Assembly (NCBI GenBank): GCA_026982335.1
Contig: JALSHH010000047.1
Span: 1-64,000 of the forward strand
DNA: 64,000 nucleotides
Source of the DNA: Phycisphaerales bacterium
GTDB taxonomy: Bacteria; Planctomycetota; Phycisphaerae; Phycisphaerales; UBA1924
Direction: 5' to 3'
A model generated the notes under the pieces. That model searched no databases. It worked only from the letters and a program-made list of their open reading frames with translations, and was not told the DNA's origin. Each line of letters opens with the position of its first letter. Positions within the stretch are counted from its first letter, which is position 1. A program made the translations under genes and the position numbers. Shown here piece after piece: positions 40,786 to 50,218 of this stretch.

Positions 40786-42705
40786 CTACTTTATCGCCCC
40801 GCGTTTGTCAGCCCGAGCACGCTTGATGAGTACGCTCAAAAGTGTGATATCTGCGGGGGTCACACCTTCCAAACGCGATGCTTGCCCAAAAGTCGTAGGC
40901 TTGAACTTCTCAAGCGCAATCCTCGCTTCGCTTCGCATCGAATCAAATATCCCATAGTCGATCCAGTCAGGCAATGGACGATGCTCAAGATCGGCATTGC
41001 GTTTGATCTGACCGAGCTGCCTTTCGATGTAAGGCTCGTATCGCTTGTCCGAATGCAGCGTCCGCCAAATGCCAACCTCCTGCCCCCCGAGCGTTTTGCG
41101 CATCGCCGATCGCAGATCATCCATCGAATAATCAGGCTCAAATACCTTTTGAGACAAAGTCTTCTCGCCATCGCGCATCTCATCCATCAACTGGCGTCCA
41201 CGCTCAAGGATGCCCTTACGCTTTTCAAGGAGCCCCCACCGCTGATGTCCCAGTTTGGTCGTTTCAAGCAACCCAAGCTCTTTGGCGATCGGAGTCAACC
41301 GATCTGGTGCGTTATCCGCCCGCAAGATCAGCCTGTGCTCGGCGCGACTCGTAAACATGCGGTAGGGCTCGCGCGGGGTCTTGGTAACTAAATCGTCCAT
41401 CAGCACTCCGATGTATGCCTGATCCCGTCCAAATGAGAACCCTTCATACGCCGGCCCTTGCGTGGCAAGCATCGCCGCGTTTAATCCTGCAATCAATCCT
41501 TGGGCTGCTGCTTCTTCGTACCCACTGGTGCCGTTGATCTGACCGGCAAAGAACAATCCGCGCACCGTCCGTGTCTGCCCGGTGGTATAAATCTGATGCG
41601 GGCGCACCATGTCATACTCGACCGCGTATCCATATTGCACAATCTTGGCCTGTTCACACCCGGGCATCTGCCGAATGATCTGATCTTGGACATCACTGGG
41701 CAAGCTCGTGGCGATACCATTGCAGTAGACCCAGTTGGATTCGTGTGATTCAGGTTCAAGGAACACACCATGCGATTCGCGCTGAGCAAAGCGCACCACC
41801 TTGTCTTCGATACTCGGACAATACCGAGGCCCTTGCGATTCAATCTGTCCGGTAAACATCGGCGCCCGATCGAGATTCGCCCGGATGATCTCATGGGCTT
41901 GGATATTCGTGCTCGATTGTCGACAGGTGATCTGCTCGATCAGTGGGAATCGATCACAGCGGACCTCTCCGAGCTGCCATCCATCAACTGTGAGCTCAGA
42001 AAAAGGAATCGGATCATCGTCGCCGACTTCAACGGGAAGGATATCCCAGTCGATCGTCTCGATCGCCAATCGCGGCGGCGTGCCGGTCTTGAGTCGCCCA
42101 AGCTCAAATCCCAGTTCATCGAGGGATTTCGAAATCCCCGTCGCAGATTGCTCACCGAAACGCCCGCCCTGGGTCTGCTGGGCCCCCATGTGCATCAACC
42201 CGCGCATAAAAGTCCCCGTCGTCACGACGACCGATGGTGCGCTGAGTTCGATTTCTTGCCCGTGTGTCGACACCCGCACACCCTGAACTTGCTGTCCGTC
42301 AGCATTGGTTGTTGTGAGAATCGCTTCGACGGTGCCTTCAATGACTTTGATTTCTGGACGGTGACCGATAAGTGCTTGTGTAACACGGGGATAAGCGATA
42401 TTGTCTGACTGGCACCGCGGGCCATGGACGGCTGAGCCTTTGGAAGTATTGAGGACTTTGAACTGGATTCCGGTGGCATCGGCGATGAGCCCCATGACCC
42501 CGCCCATCGCGTCGATTTCGCGAACGAGCTGACCCTTGGCGAGCCCACCAATCGCCGGATTGCAACTCATCACCCCGATCTTCGAGGCATCAATCGAGAT
42601 CAACGCCACCGAATCGGGCGTTCCGAGCCGATTGGCCGCTGCCCAGGCCGCTTCGACCCCGGCATGCCCGCCCCCAACCACAATGACCTCAAAGTGCGTA
42701 TCCAC
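40786..42705 (-). CDS. mnmG: tRNA uridine-5-carboxymethylaminomethylation enzyme MnmG (GidA)
   Basis: FEVIVVGGGHAGVEAAWAAANR, SCNPAIGGLAKGQLVREIDAMGG, GPRYCPSIEDKVVRF, INGTSGYEEAAAQGLIAGLNAA. Confidence 0.97.
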   Translation of the reverse strand: MDTHFEVIVVGGGHAGVEAAWAAANRLGTPDSVALISIDASKIGVMSCNPAIGGLAKGQLVREIDAMGGVMGLIADATGIQFKVLNTSKGSAVHGPRCQSDNIAYPRVTQALIGHRPEIKVIEGTVEAILTTTNADGQQVQGVRVSTHGQEIELSAPSVVVTTGTFMRGLMHMGAQQTQGGRFGEQSATGISKSLDELGFELGRLKTGTPPRLAIETIDWDILPVEVGDDDPIPFSELTVDGWQLGEVRCDRFPLIEQITCRQSSTNIQAHEIIRANLDRAPMFTGQIESQGPRYCPSIEDKVVRFAQRESHGVFLEPESHESNWVYCNGIATSLPSDVQDQIIRQMPGCEQAKIVQYGYAVEYDMVRPHQIYTTGQTRTVRGLFFAGQINGTSGYEEAAAQGLIAGLNAAMLATQGPAYEGFSFGRDQAYIGVLMDDLVTKTPREPYRMFTSRAEHRLILRADNAPDRLTPIAKELGLLETTKLGHQRWGLLEKRKGILERGRQLMDEMRDGEKTLSQKVFEPDYSMDDLRSAMRKTLGGQEVGIWRTLHSDKRYEPYIERQLGQIKRNADLEHRPLPDWIDYGIFDSMRSEARIALEKFKPTTFGQASRLEGVTPADITLLSVLIKRARADKRGAIK

Positions 42706-42804
42706 CGAAGATAATAGCCTCGCCCCCCAAAACTGACGAAATTCCGAGGTTGAAACTTGGCAGGCCGTCTGTCATTTGGTAGGCTTCTCGTATATTATCA
42801 ACGA

Positions 42805-44172
42805 ATGAATCTCCTTCTGAGGTATCGATCTATGAATCGTGTCGCCAATCATGCCCCCAAAAAATCTCGCAACCCCTTCTCAGCACTCAAAATTATTGCC
42901 ATTGCCGGGGCGATGTGTACCTTGTCAACCTTTGCACTTGGTGATGAGATTGTCATGCGCGATGGCACCGTCTACACAGGCAATATTGTCTCCAAGACCC
43001 GGCGAGTCGTTGAGATTGATACCAAAATTCATGGAATTTCGACGAGGATCAAGCTCGATCGACGGAAAATCAAGTCGATTGTTGAAGGCGAAGTCTCGGC
43101 CCCGCCGACAACGGTGCCGGCAACCCCGTCAATTGCCCTCCCTGCAGCGACTGAAGTCGCTGAAAACACGAACAAGGCCCTTAAACGCGATGGATACAAC
43201 CTCATCCTCGAAGTCCCCCTTAAAGGCGGGTTCGGGAAAGAGATCTATCCCGGAGGCGTTGCGGACTCGCTTGCTTGGGCCAAAGAGAACGGCGTTACCG
43301 ATGTCGTCTTCCGAATCAACTCGGGAGGGGGCGCGCTCTGGTGTGCCGACGACATTGTCGCCATCATGAAGGAATATAGGGGCGAGTTCAAGATGCACAT
43401 GCTGATCGAATCAGCGATCAGCGCCTCGATTTGGCCTGCATTCAACTGTGACACCATTACCATGGCGCCGGGCTCAGACTTTGGTGGTGCAGTCGGCTAC
43501 ACCAGAAACAACACAGGCTCGGCCGAGGTCGATCTGAAGATGAACTCGATCATGTCGGCCAAGCTTGAAAGCACTGCCGACGCCAACGGACACTCAGGGT
43601 ACCTTGTTCGTGCGATGATCCTCTCGGAGGCTGCCGTCTATGCCTACCAGCAGGCCGATGGCCAGTGGGTCTACTCCGACACCACCGAAGGGCTTCCGGA
43701 CAACTACGAGGTCATCGATGGGCCAGACACCGTCTTGACCCTCACCGCCAAGCAGGCGATCAAGTACGGCATCGTTGATGCGATGACCGAAGGCAAATCG
43801 CTTGAAGAATGGGCAAAAGTTCAAGGCATCGAAAAATGGGACAACGCAGGTGATATTGGGGCTGAGCTCTTTACCAAGGCAGTAAAAAAATCAAAACGAC
43901 TTGAAGATCGAATCAATGCGACCATCCGTGGATTCCAGACCGAACAGGGTTATCTCTACAACGATCAGTACATCATGCAACGCGGTGCGACTCTTCAGAA
44001 AATGCGCAAGCACTTGGGAAACTACAAGCGGCTGCTCAAAGAAGCCAAGGGGCTCAATATGCCTTCGATCGTTGATGGGCGGTACGCCGATGCCATTGAT
44101 GTGACCTACTGGGAAGCCGAGATCGAAAACCTCATGGCTGAGCTCCGACGCATCCGACGACGCGGACCTTAA
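42805..44172 (+). CDS. ClpP/crotonase-fold (NfeD/SppA-like) putative serine protease with signal sequence
   Basis: VTDVVFRINSGGGALWCADDIVAIMKEY..., MLIESAISASIWPAFNCDTITMAPGSDFGGAVGY, KMNSIMSAKLESTADANGHSGYLVRAMI. Confidence 0.7.
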   Translation: MNLLLRYRSMNRVANHAPKKSRNPFSALKIIAIAGAMCTLSTFALGDEIVMRDGTVYTGNIVSKTRRVVEIDTKIHGISTRIKLDRRKIKSIVEGEVSAPPTTVPATPSIALPAATEVAENTNKALKRDGYNLILEVPLKGGFGKEIYPGGVADSLAWAKENGVTDVVFRINSGGGALWCADDIVAIMKEYRGEFKMHMLIESAISASIWPAFNCDTITMAPGSDFGGAVGYTRNNTGSAEVDLKMNSIMSAKLESTADANGHSGYLVRAMILSEAAVYAYQQADGQWVYSDTTEGLPDNYEVIDGPDTVLTLTAKQAIKYGIVDAMTEGKSLEEWAKVQGIEKWDNAGDIGAELFTKAVKKSKRLEDRINATIRGFQTEQGYLYNDQYIMQRGATLQKMRKHLGNYKRLLKEAKGLNMPSIVDGRYADAIDVTYWEAEIENLMAELRRIRRRGP

Positions 44173-44223
44173 TCGTCCCCGCAGTCGTCCACAGCAACCC
44201 TACAACAGCTTCCTTCACACAAA

Positions 44224-44256
44224 ACAACCGGCTCGGCAACGAGTCGGTTGTTTGCT
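44224..44256 (+). terminator. Putative Rho-independent terminator
   Basis: ACAACCGGCTCG-GCAA-CGAGTCGGTTGTTTG. Confidence 0.65.
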
Positions 44257-44365
44257 GTTCGCAACCAGGATCTTTGTACCTTGCACGCAGCAACGAACGC
44301 TTCAGAACAGCCCCTCAAAAAAGGATCGCGGACCATTGATGCAGAAAAGAAGCTGGTCTATGCAC

Positions 44366-44394
44366 AGAAAAAACCCTCATCCAAAGACGAGGGC
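44366..44394 (-). terminator. Rho-independent terminator of pseudopilin gene
   Basis: Minus strand CCCTCGTCTTTGGATGAGGGTTTTTTC. Confidence 0.78.
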
Positions 44395-44426
44395 TTCGAT
44401 GGAGATTCATCATGTGGAATGCAGAT

Positions 44427-45530
44427 TTATGGTTCGAAACAAGTCAGAGGTTCTCGAGGCAACCCCGCCGAGAGACGACCGACATCTGAACCACCAAAGT
44501 CAATGCCCTGAAGCCCGTGCCGTGTCCAGCGGAACCGTTGGCAATACTGGGAGGGATCATTCAATCCACCCTTTGGAATCGGGAAAGTATCAAGCGGAAC
44601 ATAGGTCTGCAACCAATCGACATTTGGGGTATTGGGATTCCACCCTGCATTCGCGTCTGCTGTGAGTTCTGAACGAACCGACCCGTCGAAGAAGGCAAGG
44701 TTCGGTTTGGCTTCCGGATATGCAAAGTAAAGTCCCCGCTTATCTGTAAACCGGTCGAACTCCTCAAACATCATGACTTTACCCGAAGCGTGAGCGACCT
44801 GTGTGACTTTTCTATTCCCTAGTTTGACCCCCATCGGCCCTGTAAAGAGGTGAGGTGTCGTGTCAATTGGAGCATAAGTCGGTGCACCAGCGATGCCGTC
44901 GGTGTTCCATGCAGCGGGAACCATCTGGTAGGTTGAAGCAAACGGCCAACGCTGTGTGATATAAGTTGGAAGCCAGTTTCCATCTTGATCGTATCCTGGC
45001 TCCGCCTGGCCATTGCCGTATGGTAAGGAGTTTCCGTCCTCAAGATACTCAAGCGTGTTCTCTTGCCAATTGATCAGATTCCTATCAAACGGGCTGGCTG
45101 CGCTTGGCTCGGGCTGAACATCGGTCAGGAAGTCAAGAAGCACCAAGTGCGAATACCGCCTGTGAGGTAAGCGCCCAGCAAAATTGCGAATTTTCGTTAT
45201 TCCAGCAACACGGCCAGTCACCCGTTGAAGAATTTCCTGATTCTGACGACCCGCTGCTGCGGTGTCCGTCGTGTGAGTCTTAGTTCGACCATCCGGCATC
45301 AGATAGGCCTCGCCCGCCTTCCAAGTGTAGCTAAAGATGCGATCCTTGTTGTCGGAAGCATAGTTGGCAGCACCAGTGTTGAGCGACCGCATATTTGACT
45401 GCGACAAAACATTCTTCGCCGACCGCTGCGCCTGGCCCAAAGCCGGGAGCAAGATGCCGATGAGCAAGGCGATGATTGCAATGACCACCAAAAGCTCGAT
45501 AAGGGTAAATGCGTTTTTCCGTCTTTCCAC
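44427..45530 (-). CDS. Prepilin-type N-methylation (type II pseudopilin-like) protein
   Basis: ERRKNAFTLIELLVVIAIIALLIGILLPALGQAQ prepilin motif; C-terminal AFFDGSVR. GTG start at 45530 favoured by GGAGG with 5-nt spacing. Confidence 0.9.
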   Translation of the reverse strand: MERRKNAFTLIELLVVIAIIALLIGILLPALGQAQRSAKNVLSQSNMRSLNTGAANYASDNKDRIFSYTWKAGEAYLMPDGRTKTHTTDTAAAGRQNQEILQRVTGRVAGITKIRNFAGRLPHRRYSHLVLLDFLTDVQPEPSAASPFDRNLINWQENTLEYLEDGNSLPYGNGQAEPGYDQDGNWLPTYITQRWPFASTYQMVPAAWNTDGIAGAPTYAPIDTTPHLFTGPMGVKLGNRKVTQVAHASGKVMMFEEFDRFTDKRGLYFAYPEAKPNLAFFDGSVRSELTADANAGWNPNTPNVDWLQTYVPLDTFPIPKGGLNDPSQYCQRFRWTRHGLQGIDFGGSDVGRLSAGLPREPLTCFEP

Positions 45531-45937
45531 GACGACCTCCATTTTGTCAATGTGCCCTTCGCCCGATCTCACTACGGTGAAACAAACGATCAGCACTGAC
45601 TTGTAAACCGGTTATGATGCCCGCCGGAACCTATTTGTTTTGATAGGCTGTGCGTTCCGGCGCCCCATCCTTTGTCTCTGCGTTCTCTATTCGCTCTCCA
45701 GCGGCAAAGGGTTCCCGGTGATTCCCCAATGTATCACCAAACTTCACCAAAACCTTGCCTTTCTGTCTTTCGATACTGTTTTTTCGAACGCTCCGCACAC
45801 CGGGAGACCGATCATCCACACGACGCTCGATCTCACTGTATGCTCACTCCCTTTATACGGCTTTTGCGAGGAATTCGCAACCCCATCTTCCCCAGTAAAG
45901 TGAAAATAATCAAAGATATACTGGTGTTCGGCCTTTG

Positions 45938-47419
45938 CTAGTGTGCGTTCCGGTGGATAAACCCCCTGAAAATGGTCAGCACCAGAATCCGGAGATCAAA
46001 CCAAATCGTCCAGTTCCGGATATAGAACAGGTCATATTGAAGCCGTTTTCGCAAACTCGTATCCCCGCGAAGCCCATTAACCTGCGCCCACCCGGTCATC
46101 CCCGCCTTAACCTGCTGGCGGAGCATGTACCCACGCCAATCCTCTCGGAACTGGTCGATGAGCTCAGGGCGTTCAGGACGAGGCCCCACCAAGGCCATGT
46201 CCCCGATGAGCACATTGAAAAGCTGGGGGAGTTCATCGAGGCTCATCCGCCTCAACCATGCCCCAACCTTGGTCACCCGAGGATCACCTCTGATCGTCCA
46301 AAAGTCTGAAAGATTCCCCTCTCGCCTTCCTTGATCATCGTCTTGCATGACGAACATGGTACGGAATTTCCAAATTTCAAAGGTTCCCCCTCCAAGGCTA
46401 ACGCGTTGTTGTTTGAAAAATACCGGCCCCGGACTGCTCAACCGGACCAAGATGGCAATGACAAGCATCACCGGCGAGAAGATCACCAACCCAACAATCG
46501 CGCCGAAGATATCGAGCCCGCGTTTGAAAACCCCACCAATTCCTGCCATTGGACTCTCGCGATAACTCAGGATTGGCATGCCTTCGAGCTCAGAGACCGC
46601 CATGTTCTGTGGGAGATAACGAGGATGAACATCAGGAACAATCCGCACATCAACCGCAAAACGCTCGAGCCGGCGCAGAATCATCGGAAGCTGGGCAGAC
46701 ATCGCGCTGGGAATCGCCAGGTAAATCGCATCAACATGTCTGTTTTCGAGGACGGATTCGAGTTCGCGCACGCCCCCAGCCACTGGCAAATTCAGACACG
46801 ATGAACGCGAAGTTTGCTCGTGGTGCGAAATGAAGTACTCAACGCGGATTCCTGTCCATGAGTTGCGGGCGAGTGTTCGGGCGGTGATCTGCCCCAATCG
46901 CCCAACGCCGACGATCGCGACATGCCGCATATTCCACCCGCGTTTGCGCATAGATCGGAGCACCAGACGAAGCAAAAGTCGATACGACCCAATCATAACC
47001 GGGAGTGTGGCTGCGAAAATCGCAAGCTGAAACCGAAGCGGGTCAGTGGCCAGTCGCCAACCGGGATAGGTCTGCTCTGGTGGCCCAACCGTGTTGAGTC
47101 GGCTCGATCCCACCGCCCAGAGCGCCACCACGATCATCATCACCGAGACAAACGAGGCTTTGAATACCTGCCCGAGCTCACCGACCAGCGCCTGGTCACG
47201 CCGGGGCTTGTAGAGTTTGAAAAAAATCATCGTGAGCATCGCGATCGGTACGGCAAAGACCACGAGTGAATCTTTAAAATACTCTTCCCATTGATCTGGA
47301 AATGGACGATCAAATCGGTTGAGCATCACCGCCCAAGCGAACATCGCCGCCGATGCGATGGCCAAAGCATCAAACATACCAAAGATCGAAACAAACAGGT
47401 TGTGTTTCTGCCTGAGCAA
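45938..47419 (-). CDS. Undecaprenyl-phosphate sugar phosphotransferase (WcaJ/exopolysaccharide polyprenyl glycosylphosphotransferase family)
   Basis: KRGLDIFGAIVGLVIFSPVMLVIAILVRLSSPGPVFFKQQRVSLGGGTFEIWKFRTMF..., RRMSLDELPQLFNVLIGDMALVGPRPERPELIDQF. Confidence 0.94.
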   Translation of the reverse strand: MLRQKHNLFVSIFGMFDALAIASAAMFAWAVMLNRFDRPFPDQWEEYFKDSLVVFAVPIAMLTMIFFKLYKPRRDQALVGELGQVFKASFVSVMMIVVALWAVGSSRLNTVGPPEQTYPGWRLATDPLRFQLAIFAATLPVMIGSYRLLLRLVLRSMRKRGWNMRHVAIVGVGRLGQITARTLARNSWTGIRVEYFISHHEQTSRSSCLNLPVAGGVRELESVLENRHVDAIYLAIPSAMSAQLPMILRRLERFAVDVRIVPDVHPRYLPQNMAVSELEGMPILSYRESPMAGIGGVFKRGLDIFGAIVGLVIFSPVMLVIAILVRLSSPGPVFFKQQRVSLGGGTFEIWKFRTMFVMQDDDQGRREGNLSDFWTIRGDPRVTKVGAWLRRMSLDELPQLFNVLIGDMALVGPRPERPELIDQFREDWRGYMLRQQVKAGMTGWAQVNGLRGDTSLRKRLQYDLFYIRNWTIWFDLRILVLTIFRGFIHRNAH

Positions 47420-47569
47420 ATCAGCCCCTTACGGATTCGTCAACACATCAGCAGATTCAAGCCACAACCCAAACGATACTGGATTGTGGGCCCTCCCCCA
47501 GAGTGTAGAGCACTCGCCCCCCCTCCGCCTCCCTTGCCCTCCAGATACGCGTCTTGCACATCAAGATAT

Positions 47570-48535
47570 TTATTTTGTTTTGTTGGCACTGGCCACACCT
47601 GATCCCGAACCCAGCTTCTTCATCTCTGTCAGCGCATCGCGCAGCGTATCGGTAAGCTCAGCTCCCGATGGAGGCACAATCCGTACTTTGGCGTAGAGAT
47701 CCCCCCGTTTTCCATCAGCAGAAGCCAATCCGTGTCCACCGATCCGGAATCGTGATTCGCTGGCGGTTCCCGGCGGGATGGTGAGCGTGACGACTTTGCC
47801 ATCGATTGTTGGCACCTCGACTTTGGCGCCAAGGGTTGCTTCTGCAATGCTCAAGGGCAATTCCACCGCGAGATCAAGCCCATCGTCAATGCGGGTAAAC
47901 CGTGGATCTTGCTCGATATGAATGACCACGAACAGGTCGCCGGGCTCACCGCCCTGATCAGCCATTGGACTGGGCATGCCCTGCCCGCGTAATCGGAGTT
48001 TACCTCCTGATTTAACGCCTTTGGGTATTTTGACCTCGATGGACTTGGGTCCGTTGCTGCTGGGTACTGAGATCCGCTTCCGTGCCCCGTGGTGAACATC
48101 CGAGAGGCTTACCCTGAGCCCCACACGGATATCTTGTCCACGCATGGGTCGGCGTGGGCGAGGCCGGGCCCCACCTCCGAAGTCGACTCCAAATCCGCCC
48201 CCCCCGCTGCCTCCAGCACGCGATCGTGCCCCCCCAAACATGGCATCGATAATCGATCCCAGATCGCCGAAATCGATATCCTGAGCGCTGGCATATTCGG
48301 CAGGACGCCCCGAGACGAATCGTTCATGTCCAAGTTGATCGTACTTGGCACGCTTCTCTGGATCCGAGAGCACCTCGTAGGCCTCGTTGAGTTCGGAAAA
48401 TTTCTTGCCCGCATCGGGGTCTTCGCTCACATCGGGATGCAGCTTGCGGGCCCGGTTGCGGAAAGCCTGTTTGATTTCGTCGGCGTCGGCCCCTTTGGGA
48501 ACGCCGAGCACTTGGTAATAATCTGATTGACTCAT
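47570..48535 (-). CDS. DnaJ-class co-chaperone (CbpA-like, without zinc-finger domain)
   Basis: DYYQVLGVPKGADADEIKQAFRNRARKLHPDVSEDPDAGKKFSELNEAYEVLSD (HPD), DnaJ_C region, no CxxCxGxG repeats. Confidence 0.92.
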   Translation of the reverse strand: MSQSDYYQVLGVPKGADADEIKQAFRNRARKLHPDVSEDPDAGKKFSELNEAYEVLSDPEKRAKYDQLGHERFVSGRPAEYASAQDIDFGDLGSIIDAMFGGARSRAGGSGGGGFGVDFGGGARPRPRRPMRGQDIRVGLRVSLSDVHHGARKRISVPSSNGPKSIEVKIPKGVKSGGKLRLRGQGMPSPMADQGGEPGDLFVVIHIEQDPRFTRIDDGLDLAVELPLSIAEATLGAKVEVPTIDGKVVTLTIPPGTASESRFRIGGHGLASADGKRGDLYAKVRIVPPSGAELTDTLRDALTEMKKLGSGSGVASANKTK

Positions 48536-48617
48536 GCTGATCTACCTGTTCTTCTTGCCGAACCACCCCGCGTTCGTGCATACGCCCTGATCGCAACAGT
48601 GGATCATGAGGACATCA

Positions 48618-48648
48618 TAGAAAACAAGCGACGCTTTGGCGTCGCTTG
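48618..48648 (-). terminator. Rho-independent terminator
   Basis: Minus strand CAAGCGACGC-CAAA-GCGTCGCTTGTTTTC. Confidence 0.78.
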
Positions 48649-48695
48649 TGCCATTTGAATACTACACATGCCCACAATCCCGAACACGCACGGGC

Positions 48696-49802
48696 TTAGT
48701 CGTGGTTATGCCCGGCGTGAGGATCAACCTCAGACGGACTTGGCTCTGAAGCTTCCTTGGCCTCCACATGGTCAATATGGGCCATGAAAACATTGAAGTA
48801 GAGCATGGCATTTGACGGAATATTGGCCCGTGGATTGCCCCGCTCGCCATAGGCAAGATAGCCGGGAATCAACAGCTTACGGCGATTCCCCATCGCAAAT
48901 CCTTCCATTCCAATCCCCCACCCAGTAATTGCGCGCGTCTCGGGTGGGAACTCAAAGACGAATGGCTGATTGCGGGCGTAGCTCGAATCGAACCGTGTGC
49001 CGTCATTGAGATATCCATCATAGTGAACATGAAGCTGATCCCCTTTGGTCGGGGTAATGCCGTTATCTCCGCCGTACTCGACGATGACCATGCCGTCATC
49101 GCGGCGGATCACCTGAGCATATGGATCGGTGCGCTCGAAGGTGATGACCGAATCTTCTTCTGAACCCCAAACGATATCACCCGAAGCATCAAATCCACGA
49201 TCAGCAACCGTCAGGGTATCGCCATCGAGTGTCACACTCGATGTCATTTCGACCGCTCCAGCGATCCCGGTCGGGTAGGGATATGGGGTTGCTCCGGTGA
49301 ATCCTGACGAGGTTGGTTCAAGCTCGACATCAAGTGTCGCGATCAGATCATCGTTTGACACCTGTGGAAAGAGCTCGGTCGCTGCCCACATGCCGGTGAA
49401 AACGCCTCTGGAAGATTCATCCATCGCAAACTCATAGGTCCGCAGGCGAATCTCACCTTTGTACCGGTAGAGCTGGAAGAAGGCCTGGCGATAGGGCTCC
49501 CAGGCCGCATTGGATCGTACACTCTCGACATAGAGGGTGTCGCTCATACCCTCGACGGGCGCAGGTGCTACAGTCATGGCGATGAACACATCCCCTTCGA
49601 CGGGCGTGGTGGACTTCCATGTGCCGCTGAGCTGTGACGCAATCTTGGCAATGCCATCATCTGACCAACTCGGGGCATAGGCCTCTGGAGCGGTATACAC
49701 CGGTGCTGGGTCAGAAGCCTGATCTTGCGCCTGAGCAACGCCGACACTCATCGAAGCACACATCATCACGCTGATTACACACGGGAAACATACTTTAAAC
49801 AT
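48696..49802 (-). CDS. Secreted CpeT/CpcT-like domain fused to FKBP-type peptidyl-prolyl isomerase
   Basis: Signal peptide; CpeT-like segments TLYVESVRSNAAWEPYRQAFFQLYRY and VTLDGDTLTVADRGFDASGDIVWGSEEDSVITFER; FKBP part GDQLHVHYDGYLNDGTRFDSSYARNQPFVFEF..GWGIGMEGFAMGNRRKLLIPGYLAYGERG; tail HAGHNHD. Confidence 0.82.
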   Translation of the reverse strand: MFKVCFPCVISVMMCASMSVGVAQAQDQASDPAPVYTAPEAYAPSWSDDGIAKIASQLSGTWKSTTPVEGDVFIAMTVAPAPVEGMSDTLYVESVRSNAAWEPYRQAFFQLYRYKGEIRLRTYEFAMDESSRGVFTGMWAATELFPQVSNDDLIATLDVELEPTSSGFTGATPYPYPTGIAGAVEMTSSVTLDGDTLTVADRGFDASGDIVWGSEEDSVITFERTDPYAQVIRRDDGMVIVEYGGDNGITPTKGDQLHVHYDGYLNDGTRFDSSYARNQPFVFEFPPETRAITGWGIGMEGFAMGNRRKLLIPGYLAYGERGNPRANIPSNAMLYFNVFMAHIDHVEAKEASEPSPSEVDPHAGHNHD

Positions 49803-50218
49803 TCAGAGATCTCCTCTTATCTGCTGTTGAAAAACGACGGTTTGGTCATTGTAGGCGTCCAGAAGCACAGCCTCCGGATTCCTCATAGGGACGACTCCCT
49901 CTCGACTCACCTCATGATCGAAGACTCCATGCCAACTGTCCGACTTGACAAAAAGATCGATCGCCGATCACCAATCCACTCAGTCCCCAACGCCTACACG
50001 GGGCATTTCATGCGAGATTTGGGCTTTTTCGTTCAAAATTTCTTGGAGAACGCCTTCGCATGATCTCATGCCTGTCCGATTCCATCGCCGATGATATGAA
50101 TTGTAATCCAAATCTCACAAAACCCCGGATCAAGTGTGCCGACAACTCCGTATCGCACCGAGTGATAGATATGATGTATCGTTAGGCCCGATGATAGACC
50201 AGCACAGATGGACCACAG

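Noticed and set aside
40786-42860. mnmG as an oriC marker
   Set aside because: No dnaA, dnaN, rpmH, rnpA, yidC or parAB genes nearby and no DnaA-box cluster seen next to mnmG.
45623-45661. Hairpin GCCGGAAC...GTTCCGGC, with TGTGCGTTCCGG repeated at 45942-45953
   Set aside because: Bulged stem with no U-tract and a short 12-nt repeat. Too weak to call a regulatory RNA or mobile-element remnant.
48696-49802. CpeT-like domain as evidence for phycobilisomes or photosynthesis
   Set aside because: No phycobiliprotein, bilin biosynthesis or photosystem genes in the window. The domain is in a secreted FKBP fusion.
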